A stretch of DNA of 64,000 nt from an uncultured Clostridium sp. (lineage in GTDB: Bacteria; Bacillota; Clostridia; TANB77; CAG-508), in assembly GCA_930989765.1 (NCBI GenBank), contig CAKNNA010000002.1, positions 26,000 through 89,999 on the forward strand. Direction: 5' to 3'. The position numbers and the translations under genes were made by a program. Shown in pieces: positions 31,507-42,263 of the stretch. Positions within the stretch are counted from its first letter, which is position 1. Each line of letters opens with the position of its first letter. The notes below the pieces were generated by a model. That model saw only the letters and a program-made list of their open reading frames with translations, did no database searches and was not told the origin of the DNA.

Positions 31507-33258
31507 ATGGCAAAAAATGAAAATAGAAAAGTTTATGAATCAAGAAAAGTTAAAAACTACAGAGAACTTGTAGAATACTCATGTAAAGAATATGCAAACA
31601 ATATTGCATATAAATACAAAAAAGACTATACTGCAAAAAAAGTAGAATACATAGAAAAAACATACAAACAAACAGGAGAAGATATTAAATTTTTAAGTAC
31701 AGCATTACTTAATTTAGGGTTAGAAAACAAAAAAATAGCACTAATAGGAAATAATAGATATGAATGGTGCATAAGCTATTTTGCAATTACTTGTGGAAAT
31801 ATGGTAGTTGTACCTTTAGATAAAGCATTACCAGAAAACGAGATAGAAAATTTGCTAAAAAGAAGCGGAGCAGAAGCAATAATATGTGATAAAAAATACA
31901 TACCAGAAATAATAAAATCAAAAGAAAATAATATAAAAATTATAATAAGTATGGACAACATAGAAAACAAAAACGAAGCTAAAACAAAAGATAACAATAA
32001 AACAATATATGAAATTGAAAAATTACTAAAAAAAGGAAAAGAGCTAATAGAAAACAAAGACACTAAATATGAAAATATAAAAATAGATGAAGAAAAAATG
32101 TCAATCTTGCTATTCACATCAGGAACAACTAATGTACCAAAAGCTGTAATGTTATCACAAAAAAATATATGTTCAAACATAAATGACATAGCATGTTGGG
32201 TAAAATTATACAAAACAGATACATTACTATCATTCCTACCAATACACCACACATTCGAATGTACAATAACATTTCTATATGGATTTTATAGTGGATGTCA
32301 AATAGCATTTTGTGATGGACTAAAACACATACAAAAAAATCTAATAGAATACAAAGTATCAGTATTTGTTGCAGTACCATTAGTATTAGAAACAATGTAT
32401 AAAAAAATATTAAAAACAATAGACGAAAAAGGCAAAACAAAACTAATAGAAAAAATGATAAAAATATCAAGTACATTATTAAAATGCAAAATAGACTTAA
32501 GAAAAATAATATTCAAACAAATACTAGAAAATTTTGGAGGACACTTAAGAGTAGTACTATATGGTGCAGCACCAATGAATAAAGAAACAATAATAGGATT
32601 CAATCATTTTGGAATAGATTTAGTACAAGGATATGGCCTAACAGAAACATCACCAGTAATATCAGCAGAAACAGACAAAGAAAAAAGACCAGGCTCAGTC
32701 GGCCTTGCACTACCAAGCTTAGAAGTGAAAATAGAAAATCCAGACGAAAAAGGAGAAGGAGAAATAACAGTAAAAGGACCAAGTGTAATGATGGGATATT
32801 ACCAAAATGAAGAAGAAACAAAAAAAGCATTAAAAAACGGATGGTTTAAAACAGGAGACTACGGATATATAGATAAAGAAGGATTTATATATATAACAGG
32901 TAGAAAAAAAGACATAATAGTTCTAAGAAACGGAAAAAACATATACCCACAAGAAATAGAATTCTTAATAAACAAAATTCCATATATAGAAGAATCACTA
33001 GTATATTCAAGAGACAAAAGCAATACAGATACAATGTTATGTGCAAAAATAGTATATAATCAAGAAGAAATAGAAAAAGTATTTGGAAAACAAGAAGAAT
33101 CAGTATATAAAGAAAAAATATGGGAAGAAATAAAAAACATAAACAAAGAATTGCCAGTATATAAACATATAAAAAACATAACAATAACAAAAGAGCCATT
33201 AATAAAAACCACAACACAAAAAGTAAAAAGATATGAAGAACTAAAAATGGTAAAATAA
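31507..33258 (+). CDS. long-chain acyl-CoA synthetase (AMP-binding)
   Basis: ILLFTSGTTNVPKAVMLSQ, GYGLTETSPVIS, KTGDYGYIDKEGFIYITGRKKDIIV. Confidence 0.9.
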   Translation: MAKNENRKVYESRKVKNYRELVEYSCKEYANNIAYKYKKDYTAKKVEYIEKTYKQTGEDIKFLSTALLNLGLENKKIALIGNNRYEWCISYFAITCGNMVVVPLDKALPENEIENLLKRSGAEAIICDKKYIPEIIKSKENNIKIIISMDNIENKNEAKTKDNNKTIYEIEKLLKKGKELIENKDTKYENIKIDEEKMSILLFTSGTTNVPKAVMLSQKNICSNINDIACWVKLYKTDTLLSFLPIHHTFECTITFLYGFYSGCQIAFCDGLKHIQKNLIEYKVSVFVAVPLVLETMYKKILKTIDEKGKTKLIEKMIKISSTLLKCKIDLRKIIFKQILENFGGHLRVVLYGAAPMNKETIIGFNHFGIDLVQGYGLTETSPVISAETDKEKRPGSVGLALPSLEVKIENPDEKGEGEITVKGPSVMMGYYQNEEETKKALKNGWFKTGDYGYIDKEGFIYITGRKKDIIVLRNGKNIYPQEIEFLINKIPYIEESLVYSRDKSNTDTMLCAKIVYNQEEIEKVFGKQEESVYKEKIWEEIKNINKELPVYKHIKNITITKEPLIKTTTQKVKRYEELKMVK

Positions 33259-33287
33259 AGAGCCATAGTTGCCAATGGTTGTCAATG

Positions 33288-33502
33288 GTTGCCAATGGGG
33301 ACGGAGATAAATGGCAATATTTGGGGTGAACTTTGGGGACGTTCCTTAAAGTTCATTTTCTTGCATATCCCAAGATAGTAGTTAACTTAGAAATTGCTAT
33401 TTTGGCCAGTTGATCTGGAAATATACGCAAAAAATGAACTTTAAGGAACATCCCCAAAGTTCACCCCAAATATTGCCATTTATCTCCGTCCCCATTGGCA
33501 AC
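33288..33502. repeat. long foldback with ~70-bp arms
   Basis: gttgccaatggggacggagataaatggcaatatttggggtgaactttggggacgttccttaaagttcatttt and its near-perfect inverse. Confidence 0.88.
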
Positions 33503-33595
33503 CTTTGGAACTTTTTTACAGTTTTACGTTTGTATTAAAAAATTCTCACATATGCAGTTTAAAAAAAGAAAATAATGTAAATAATAAAACAAGAG

Positions 33596-34741
33596 GTGTT
33601 TATTTTGAAAAGAAGAAAATATCAGAAAAAAAATTACTTAAAAAGAGTAATAATTGGGTTTATAATAGCAGTAATTATATGGATTTTAGCAATATATTTA
33701 TACATAACATATCAAAATATAGAAATAAATAATAATAATTATCAAACCGAAAAACTACAATCCACAGAAAGTAAACAAACTGTGGAAAATGTAAAAGAAA
33801 ACAGCACCAAAATTGCAGATACTTTAGAAAAAGTACAAGAAAGTGTTGTTGGAATATCAAAACTAAAAAATGTAGGTGGCTCAATATTTTCATCAAGTGA
33901 TGAAGAAGAATTAGGTCTTGGAACAGGAGTAATTGTAAGTGAAAACGGATATATATTAAGTAATGAACATGTAACAGGTGAAAAATATAGTAGATGTTAT
34001 ATAACTTTAGAAAATGGAAAAAATTATAATGGAACAGTCGTGTGGAGTGATTCTAGCCTAGATTTGTCAATAACAAAAATAGAAGCAAATAATTTAGTAG
34101 CAATATTACTTGGAGATTCAAGCAAAATAAGAGTTGGAGAAACAGTATATGCAATAGGAAACCCTATAGGATTCGAATTCAGAAGGACAGTAACATCAGG
34201 AATAATAAGTGCAAAAAATAGAAGTATAAAGATAGAAGAAAATAATTCACAAAGTTATATGTCAGACTTAATACAAACAGATGCTACAATAAACCCCGGA
34301 AATAGTGGAGGACCATTAATAAATCCAGATGGAGAAGTAATAGGAATAAACACAGTAAAAATATCTTCAGCAGAAGGAATAGGTTTTGCAATACCAATAA
34401 ATGTAGTAAAAAATGTAATAGAAAGTTTTAAAAATGAAGGAAGTTTTGATCAAGCAACACTTGGAGTATTTGCATATGACAAAGATGTAATAAAATATTT
34501 AGACTCTAATCTAAATTTTGATGAAGGAATTTACATTGCAGAAATAAACAAAAATAGTCCAGCAGAAAAAGCAGAATTAAAAGTAGCAGATATAATTTTG
34601 AGCATAGATAATATAAGTTTAACAACTATGAACGAATTAAGGGAATATATATATAGTAAAAAACCAGGAGATACTGTGACTTTAAAGATAAAAAGAGGAA
34701 AGATAAACAGAGAAAAAAATGTAACACTTGCAAGAAAGTAA
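33596..34741 (+). CDS. HtrA/DegP-like trypsin-PDZ serine protease
   Basis: NEHV, DLSITKIEA, NPGNSGGPLIN, C-terminal PDZ; TTG start possible at 33602. Confidence 0.9.
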   Translation: MFILKRRKYQKKNYLKRVIIGFIIAVIIWILAIYLYITYQNIEINNNNYQTEKLQSTESKQTVENVKENSTKIADTLEKVQESVVGISKLKNVGGSIFSSSDEEELGLGTGVIVSENGYILSNEHVTGEKYSRCYITLENGKNYNGTVVWSDSSLDLSITKIEANNLVAILLGDSSKIRVGETVYAIGNPIGFEFRRTVTSGIISAKNRSIKIEENNSQSYMSDLIQTDATINPGNSGGPLINPDGEVIGINTVKISSAEGIGFAIPINVVKNVIESFKNEGSFDQATLGVFAYDKDVIKYLDSNLNFDEGIYIAEINKNSPAEKAELKVADIILSIDNISLTTMNELREYIYSKKPGDTVTLKIKRGKINREKNVTLARK

Positions 34742-34760
34742 ATCATTAACAATAAAAAGA

Positions 34761-34800
34761 AGATGTACAAAAATGATAAAAAATTTTAGTACATCTTTTA
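34761..34800. terminator. hairpin terminator
   Basis: aagatgtacaaaaatg..ttttagtacatctttta. Confidence 0.6.
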
Positions 34801-34890
34801 TAATTATAATATTTAACTTCACAATTAGAAAATAAATATTATTAGAAACTAGGATTTTAAATCAATAAAAAAGCCCAAAAACCAAATCAT

Positions 34891-35571
34891 TCAAAATTGT
34901 CCATATTTTCTTAAAGTTTCTCTGCTTATATTTAATATTTTTTCCATACTTCTATAAGATACATTAAAATGTCTTAAGTATTTTACAATAATACTTAATT
35001 CATGTTTATTTTTTAGTAAATTTTCTATATTGATATTATTTACATTTATATAATTTTTTATAATCTCATCATTAGTTTCATTATCTACATCTATAAAAAT
35101 ATCTTCTGTTTGAATATTATCTGGCATATATTGTCGATTTTCAAGATAATTTGAAAACTTATAGTCCTCACGTTTTAAACAAATTCCAGCCTTCACAGGA
35201 TTATTATAAATATAATTCATACAAGAATAAAATTGTTTTTCTGTATAAATTCCTTCACTTTTATATCGATCTCTAAATAAATATCCTACTCTATCATATT
35301 TTCTATTATAGTACTTTGCATATTTAGTATTTAACCTTTGCATGAATTTACTCAAAATTTGCGTATTGTTAGTATGTATAAGTAAATGGGCATGATTATT
35401 CATAATACAATATGCTATAACATTGACATCTAGAATTTGTTCTAATTCTTTAATTTTATTGATATAATAAATAATATCGATTTCGTAATTAAAAATATAA
35501 CTTTTATTTAGCCCTTGAACCATAATATGAAAAAAAGGTGTTTTATTAATATTCCTAGGGGACCTTGACAT
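34891..35571 (-). CDS. REP-associated-type Y1 transposase (RAYT-like)
   Basis: FFHIMVQGLNKSYIF, YCIMNNHAHLLI (HUH-like), FMQRLNTKYAKYYNRKYDRVGYLFRDRYKSE, YIYNNPVKAGI. Confidence 0.88.
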   Translation of the reverse strand: MSRSPRNINKTPFFHIMVQGLNKSYIFNYEIDIIYYINKIKELEQILDVNVIAYCIMNNHAHLLIHTNNTQILSKFMQRLNTKYAKYYNRKYDRVGYLFRDRYKSEGIYTEKQFYSCMNYIYNNPVKAGICLKREDYKFSNYLENRQYMPDNIQTEDIFIDVDNETNDEIIKNYINVNNINIENLLKNKHELSIIVKYLRHFNVSYRSMEKILNISRETLRKYGQF

Positions 35572-35645
35572 AAATCTCTCCTTTACTAAATTTTCCCCTT
35601 ATCTATAATAACACATCTTTTTTTGTTTTTAAAGGTTTTTTAAAA

Positions 35646-35690
35646 AATTGCCATTTATCTCCGTCCCCAATGGCACAATAAAAACAATAG
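35646..35690. repeat. solo half of palindrome family (ttgccatttatctccgtccccaatggca)
   Basis: near identical to right arm at 33472-33500. Confidence 0.75.
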
Positions 35691-35815
35691 AAAGTTGTTT
35701 TGCAGATGCAACAAATAATTTAGAAGAAATACTAGTCCACAAAAAGGAAAACGAAATAACAGGAGCACCATGGGGAGCAGTAAAAGGAATGAAAGTTGTA
35801 AAATGGGTTGGATAA
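35669..35815 (+). pseudogene. C-terminal gene remnant
   Basis: open reading GTIKTIESCFADATNNLEEILVHKKENEITGAPWGAVKGMKVVKWVG-stop lacks start, begins in palindromic repeat. Confidence 0.45.
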
Positions 35816-35877
35816 AATCAATTCGAAGATAAAAATATGATGACAAAACAAAATATCCAAAATAAATTTAAGAATAA

Positions 35878-35917
35878 AAAAGTAGAAGTTTTAATAAAAA
35901 TAAAACTTCTACTTTTC
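35878..35917. terminator. hairpin terminator
   Basis: aaaagtagaagtttta..taaaacttctactttt. Confidence 0.65.
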
Positions 35918-35921
35918 TTGG

Positions 35922-36284
35922 TTAAACAAAACTTGAATCAAGATTTTGCTTAAATTCTTTCATATTATTGTAATTATTAATCAAAGTATCCATTTGGTTG
36001 ATAATTTTATTGGCTTCTTCAATAGAAGATACATTTTTAAGCTTATAAATTAAATTTTCAAAATAATCTAAAAGCTCATATTCTCCCTCAGAAGTAAACT
36101 CAAGCCTCCAATATGAAAAACTTTCGCCTAAAGATAAAGCTTGGGTAAAATTAGAAACATTAGCACTTTCTAAATTGTGCGTATATGAAAGAACATTGCG
36201 AGTTAAAAAAAATAAACTTATCAATAAAAAAATGCTAATAATAATAAAAAAAGAAAACCGACAAGTATTTTTTTCTTTCTCCAT
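35922..36284 (-). CDS. small membrane-anchored hypothetical protein (contains the only apparently sense in-frame CGG)
   Basis: MEKEKNTCRFSFFIIISIFLLISLFFL; RBS agaaagg. Confidence 0.65.
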   Translation of the reverse strand: MEKEKNTCRFSFFIIISIFLLISLFFLTRNVLSYTHNLESANVSNFTQALSLGESFSYWRLEFTSEGEYELLDYFENLIYKLKNVSSIEEANKIINQMDTLINNYNNMKEFKQNLDSSFV

Positions 36285-36428
36285 ACAAACCAACCTTTCT
36301 ATATTTAATAACAAAATTATAGCATGATAAAATTTAAAAGTCAACATAATGCATAATATAATCATTGTCATTTTGATCCATTACTAACAATTGCTGTTCA
36401 GTTAAGAAAAATATTTGCTGCTTACTAT

Positions 36429-36474
36429 TTTGGCTATTCTATTAAATTAAAATTTCTTAATTTAAATAGAATAG
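36429..36474. terminator. hairpin
   Basis: ggctattctattaaattaaaatttc..aatttaaatagaatagcc. Confidence 0.5.
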
Positions 36475-36513
36475 CCATCCCCAACAATGACAATTCAAAT
36501 AAATAAAAAAGTA

Positions 36514-36542
36514 TTGACAAATTTAACTAATAAGTGCTATAT
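36514..36542 (+). promoter_or_regulatory. sigma-A-like promoter upstream of XRE regulator
   Basis: TTGACA-N17-CTATAT. Confidence 0.45.
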
Positions 36543-36572
36543 TAACTACAAAGAAAAAGAAAGGGTGATAAT

Positions 36573-36896
36573 ATGGTACTTGATTATAAAGCTATTGGCA
36601 AAAGAATAAAATTAGTTAGAAATGATAAAAATATTTCCAAAAACGATATTGCAAAACAATTAAAAATAACAGAAAATGATTTAAACAAAATAGAACAAGG
36701 AAACATAGAAATCAATCTAGTAAACATAGTTAAACTTTCAGAAATTTTAGATATTAGCATTGACTATTTAGTAAAAGGAATAGAAAAAAAAGAAAACTTA
36801 AAAAAAGAATTTGAAAAAATATTAGATAAATGTACAAAAAAACAAGAAGAATTCATACTTGAAATTGCAGAGTTAACTACACAAATGAACTTATAA
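36573..36896 (+). CDS. XRE-family HTH regulator
   Basis: IGKRIKLVRNDKNISKNDIAKQLKITENDLNKIEQGNIEI. Confidence 0.85.
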   Translation: MVLDYKAIGKRIKLVRNDKNISKNDIAKQLKITENDLNKIEQGNIEINLVNIVKLSEILDISIDYLVKGIEKKENLKKEFEKILDKCTKKQEEFILEIAELTTQMNL

Positions 36897-37028
36897 TTCA
36901 CTAATTAATAAAATTATAATAAAAAATTTTTATCACAAGTAAAAAAATTTATAACTTTACAAAAAATAAAAAATATTATAAAATCACTAAAAATAGTAAC
37001 AAAACAAAAACAATAATAGGTGATATAA

Positions 37029-40000
37029 ATGTATTTAAAAAGATTAGAAATGCAAGGATTTAAATCATTTGCAGATAAAACAGTATTAGAATTTAAAAGT
37101 GGAATTACAGGAGTAATTGGGCCTAATGGCTCTGGAAAAAGTAATATATCAGATTGTATTAGATGGATATTAGGTGAGCAAAGTATGAAATCCCTAAGGG
37201 GAGCAAAATCTCAAGATGTAATATTTGCAGGAACACAAAACAGAAAATCACTAGGTTTTGCAGAAGCATCACTTGTTTTTGACAACCAAGATGGAAAATT
37301 ACCAATAGAATACCAAGAAGTCACAGTAACAAGAAAACTTTACAGAAGCGGAGAAACAGGGTACTATATAAATAAAGTTCCATGTAGACTAAAAGATGTA
37401 CTAGAATTATTTATGGACACAGGAATTGGAAAAGATGGATATTCAATAATAGGCCAAGGAAAAATAGACGAAATTTTAAGCAACAAATCAGAAGATAGAC
37501 GCCATATATTTGAAGAAGCAGCAGGTATTGTAAAATATAGAATAAGAAAACAAGAATCTGAAAAGAAACTAGAACATACAAAGCTAAACTTACTTAGAAT
37601 AAATGATATTCTAACAGAAATAGAAACAAATTTAGAGCCATTAAAAATCAGTTCAGAAAAAGCAAAAACATATTTAAATTTAAGAGAAGAGTTAAAAAAT
37701 ATAGAAATAGGAGTATTTTTATACAATATAGATAAATACAAAGAGCAAATTGCAGAACTTACAAAAGATGAAGATATAATGCAATCACAATGTAATGATG
37801 AAGAAGGTAAACTTGAAAAAATAAAAATGCTAAAAGAAGAGCTAAAAAGCCAAATAGATGAAATTACAGCAAAAATAGAAGAAATTTCAGGTTTAGGGTT
37901 TGAAAGCAAAAAGGAAATAGAAGTACTAACATCAAATATAAATGTAGCAAAAACCAAAATAACAAATAACAAAGACAATATAGAAATGTTTAAAAAAGAG
38001 ATAGAAGTAAATACTGCAAAACTAAAAGAATTAGAAGAAGAAAAAAATCAAAAAGAAGAAAAGAAAACAAACTTAAAAGAAAATAGAAAAAGATTTGAAG
38101 AAGAGTTAAACCAAAAAGAAAAAGAGCTAGAAGAAATAACAAAAACACTGTCTGCAAAAGAACTAGAAATAGAAGAAAATAAAAAGAAAATAGAAAATAT
38201 GCAAGACAAAAAATATGAAATTCAATCAAATCTTAGCACAAAACAAGCAAACTTCCAAAATAATGAAAAAAGACAAAATCAAATAAAACAAGAAATAGAA
38301 ACAAACATAATAGAACAAGACAAAATAAGAATGCAAAAAGAAGAAATATCAAAAGAATTTTATGAAATAGAACTTTCAAGAAATAACAAAATAAAAGAAA
38401 AAGAAGAAATAGCAAATAAAAAAGAAGAAGCCGGAAAAAAACTAAAAGAATATGAAATATTAAAAAATAACCTAGAAAATGATTTAAGAATAAAAATATC
38501 AAGACAAAAATTTCTTATAGAAACAGAAAAAGAAAAAGAAGGATACATAAAAAGTGTAAAACAACTGCTAAAAGATTGCAAAACAACAAAAGAGCTAGGT
38601 GAAGGAATGTGCCGGAGTAATTGCAGAAATAATAGATGTAAAAGAAGAACTTCAAACAGCAATAGAAATAGCCCTAGGTGCAAGTATGCAAAACATAGTT
38701 ACAAAAACAGAAGAAGATGCAAAAAAATTAATAGAATACTTAAGGGTTAACAACTTAGGAAGAGCATCATTTCTACCTATATCATCAGTTAAAGGAAAAA
38801 AATTAGAAAAATTTAAAACACTAAAAAAAGGTATAATAGGAATAGCATTAGATTTAGTAAAATATGATAAAAAATACGAGCAAATAATGCAAAGCTTACT
38901 TGGAAGAACAGTAATAGTAGATGATATGAATACAGCAATAATGCTTGCAAAAGAAAATAACTATTCATTTAGAATAGTAACAAAAGAAGGAGACATAATA
39001 AACCAAGCAGGGGCAATTACAGGAGGCTCTATTAGCAAAAAAACAGTAAATATTTTAGGAAGAACAAAAGAAATAGAAAGACTTGGAAACGAAATAGAAG
39101 ATTTAAAAGCAAAAATAGAAAAAATAGAAAAAGACGAAGAAGAATATACAAATCAAGTAGAAGGCACACTAGAAATTGCAGAAAATATAGAAAGCAAATT
39201 ACAAGAAATAGAAATAGAATATGCAACTAAAAAACAAAAAATAATTTTAGTTGATGAAAATATTGAAAAAATAGAAAAAAGAATAAATATTTTAAAACAA
39301 GAACAAGAAGAAATAAAAAATGAACAAGAAAAAATAATAAATATGCAAAAAGAAATGCAAAATGAGCAAGAAGAAATAACAGCTAATCTAGAAATATTAT
39401 CAAAAAAAGTAGCAGAATATTCTGAATTAAACAAAGAAAGCCAAGAATATATAGATAATTTAAATTCTGATATAACAAACTTAAAAATATCTGTTACATC
39501 ATTTGATGAAAGCAAAAATTCAATAGAAGAAATACAAGAAAGAATAGAAAAAGAAATAGAGCAAAGCAAAAAAAATATTGAAAACAAAAATCAAGAAATA
39601 GATAAATCAACTAAAGAAAATATAATGCTAGAAAACGAAATTAATAAAACCTACGAAAAAATAGAAAACATTAAAGAAGAAGTATCAAAAAGCAGTTCTA
39701 AAATAGAAAATTTGAAACAAGAAAGACAAGAAAAAAATGAAAAAATATCAAAACAAGAAGAAGAAATAACAGAAAAATTTAATATAATAGAAGACTTAAA
39801 AGCAAAACTTGTAAAACTAGATGTAAGAAAAACAAAACTTCAAGAAGACATAAATGAAATTATAAATAAAATGTGGGAAGAATATGAACTTACTCCAAAT
39901 ACTAAAACAGAATATGAAAAACCAACAAATGTCCAAGAAGCAGTAAAAAAAGTAAATTATTTAAGAGAACAAATAAAAAACTTAGGCAGTGTAAATATAG

Positions 40001-40575
40001 ACTCAATCGAAGAATACAAAAACTTAAAAGATAGATATGATTTCATGAGTGAACAAAGATTAGATTTAGAAAGCACAATGAGTAAATTAAGAAAAATAAT
40101 CTCAGAAATGACACAAATAATGAAAGAACAATTTAAAGAAAAGTTTAAAATGATAAACAAAAACTTCAATGACAGCTTTAAAGAATTGTTTGGAGGAGGA
40201 AAAGCAGAATTAAAACTAGAAGACGAAGAAAATCTTTTAGAATGTGGAATAGAAATAACAGTAGAGCCACCAGGAAAAAAATTACAAAGTATGACTTTGC
40301 TTTCAGGTGGAGAAAAAGCACTAACTGCAATAGCACTATTATTTGCAATTCTAAGAATTAACCCATCACCATTTTGCGTATTAGACGAAATTGAAGCAGC
40401 ACTTGATGATGTTAATGTTTACAGATATGCAGAATACTTAAAAAAATTTGCCAAAGACACACAATTCCTAGTTATTACTCATAGAAAAGGAACTATGGAA
40501 GTTGCAAATACAGTTTATGGGGTAACTATGGAAGAAAGCGGTATTTCTAAGTTATTATCTATTAAACTAAACTAA
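37029..40575 (+). CDS. smc: chromosome segregation protein SMC with one +1 shift at CGG (38613-38615)
   Basis: MYLKRLEMQGFKSFADKT, IGPNGSGKSNI, C-terminal LLSGGEKALTAIALLFAI, FCVLDEIEAALDD; shift gives KELGEGMC-GVIAEIIDVKEELQTAIEIALGASMQNIV. Confidence 0.93.
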
Positions 40576-40647
40576 GTATATTATTTAGAACTTTGGGGAT
40601 GTTCCTTAAAGTTCATTTTTTTGTGATTCGTGGTCTTAAAATAGACC

Positions 40648-40858
40648 GCTGGAAAAAGACAATATATATAATTTAAAAATATAAACGGCTCCTTCCATAG
40701 CATAAGAATTTCTAAGTAATTTTTTTGGCACCCTTTCTGCATAATTTTCGTATAACGAAAATTTCCGAACATTTTCCAAAAAAATTACCTAAGAAATTCT
40801 AATGCTATTCCAGTCGCACATTTATATTTTTAAATTATATATATTGTCTTTTTCCAGC
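40648..40858. repeat. nested-stem structured element, copy A
   Basis: shares cggctccttccatagcataagaatttct...gctattccagtcgcaca core with 57008-57224; arms covary. Confidence 0.85.
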
Positions 40859-40970
40859 TTCTCTATATTTTTAATTTATACTCATTATTTATATTGATAA
40901 GTGTAAATTTAATATTATTCAATTTATAACAGTCATTTTTCTCCGTTCCCATTGGCAAGATAGGATATTC

Positions 40971-42020
40971 TTAATCCACAATATCCATAAACTCATACTT
41001 TCTAGCATAATCTTTATTTACATCATCAGCCAAATAAACCTCTGATTTATTACTTTTCAAAAATTCAACTATTTGGTAAACATCAATCCAAATTTCATTA
41101 GGGCTATCGACCTGAGATTCATCAAAAATTAATTGCATTCCAAAATGTAAATGTGGAACATTAATATTATTTACATTTTCTTTTATACTATAACCAGTCA
41201 TGCCAAGATAACCAATAACATCACCAGCATTTACAGTATCACCTTCTTCCAAAGAAGAAACATAAGGGTGGTCTTTTCTTAAATGTGCGTAGTAATAATA
41301 TCTTTTTTTATCAAAACTCCTAATGCCAATACGCCAACCACCATACTGATTCCAACCAAGATGTTCAACAATCCCGGATTCTACAGCAACAATTGGAGTT
41401 CCAATACTACCCATTAAATCATTTCCCAAATGAGTTCTTTTGAAACCGTAAGACCTAGAATTACCAAAATCATCATAATGAGAAAAACCATAATTTTTAG
41501 CAATGGGAAGAAATGCTTTTAAACCATATTTATTTTGAAATTCTAAAATTCCTGCTTCATTTAAAGTTTGGATGGAATATTCACCAATAAATCCACCCAA
41601 AACAGCAGAGTATGCTTCATAATAATAATCGTAATATTTCATGGACTGAGTAATACTTGAAATTGTTTTGCCATTTTGTAGTTCAAAGACTAATTCATCT
41701 AACTGAGCTTTTTTAAAATTTTTAAAATTACCAGAGTTTTTAGCAGCTAAAATTGCCAAAAGTTCTATCCAATTATATTTAATTTCAGAATTATTACTAT
41801 GTGAATCAATATCGAGTTTAGCAGTCAATTTCATAGCTTCACAAGGTACATTAAAATCTACCCATTTGATAAAATCTTTTTTTGAGGCTTCATTTTCTTC
41901 ATTATTTTCAATAGCTGTATCTGCAAAAGTAAAATATAAAAAAGTGGAAATTAGTAGAACAATTATTAAAATAGATATAAAAATAGACCTAAAATTCACT
42001 TTAAAAGAAAAAACAAACAT
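40971..42020 (-). CDS. M23 family metallopeptidase
   Basis: RTHLGNDLMGSIGTPIVAVESGIVEHLG, YYYAHLR, VPHLHFGMQL. Confidence 0.9.
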   Translation of the reverse strand: MFVFSFKVNFRSIFISILIIVLLISTFLYFTFADTAIENNEENEASKKDFIKWVDFNVPCEAMKLTAKLDIDSHSNNSEIKYNWIELLAILAAKNSGNFKNFKKAQLDELVFELQNGKTISSITQSMKYYDYYYEAYSAVLGGFIGEYSIQTLNEAGILEFQNKYGLKAFLPIAKNYGFSHYDDFGNSRSYGFKRTHLGNDLMGSIGTPIVAVESGIVEHLGWNQYGGWRIGIRSFDKKRYYYYAHLRKDHPYVSSLEEGDTVNAGDVIGYLGMTGYSIKENVNNINVPHLHFGMQLIFDESQVDSPNEIWIDVYQIVEFLKSNKSEVYLADDVNKDYARKYEFMDIVD

Positions 42021-42263
42021 ATAATAAAGCCTCCTATAAAAAAATTAAAAAATAACATAAAGTTATAAGCAAATTTATAAAATAATAAAGTAGCTATAAA
42101 TAATATATGAAACAAAAAAATAAATAGAATAGGGATATATATATTAGGGATACGAATATTACAAAAATATTACAAAAATATTACAAACAAATTAAATTGC
42201 TCGAGAAATGTTGTAAAAAATAAAAAACTATAATATAATGAAAAAGAAAAATATTTTAAACAA

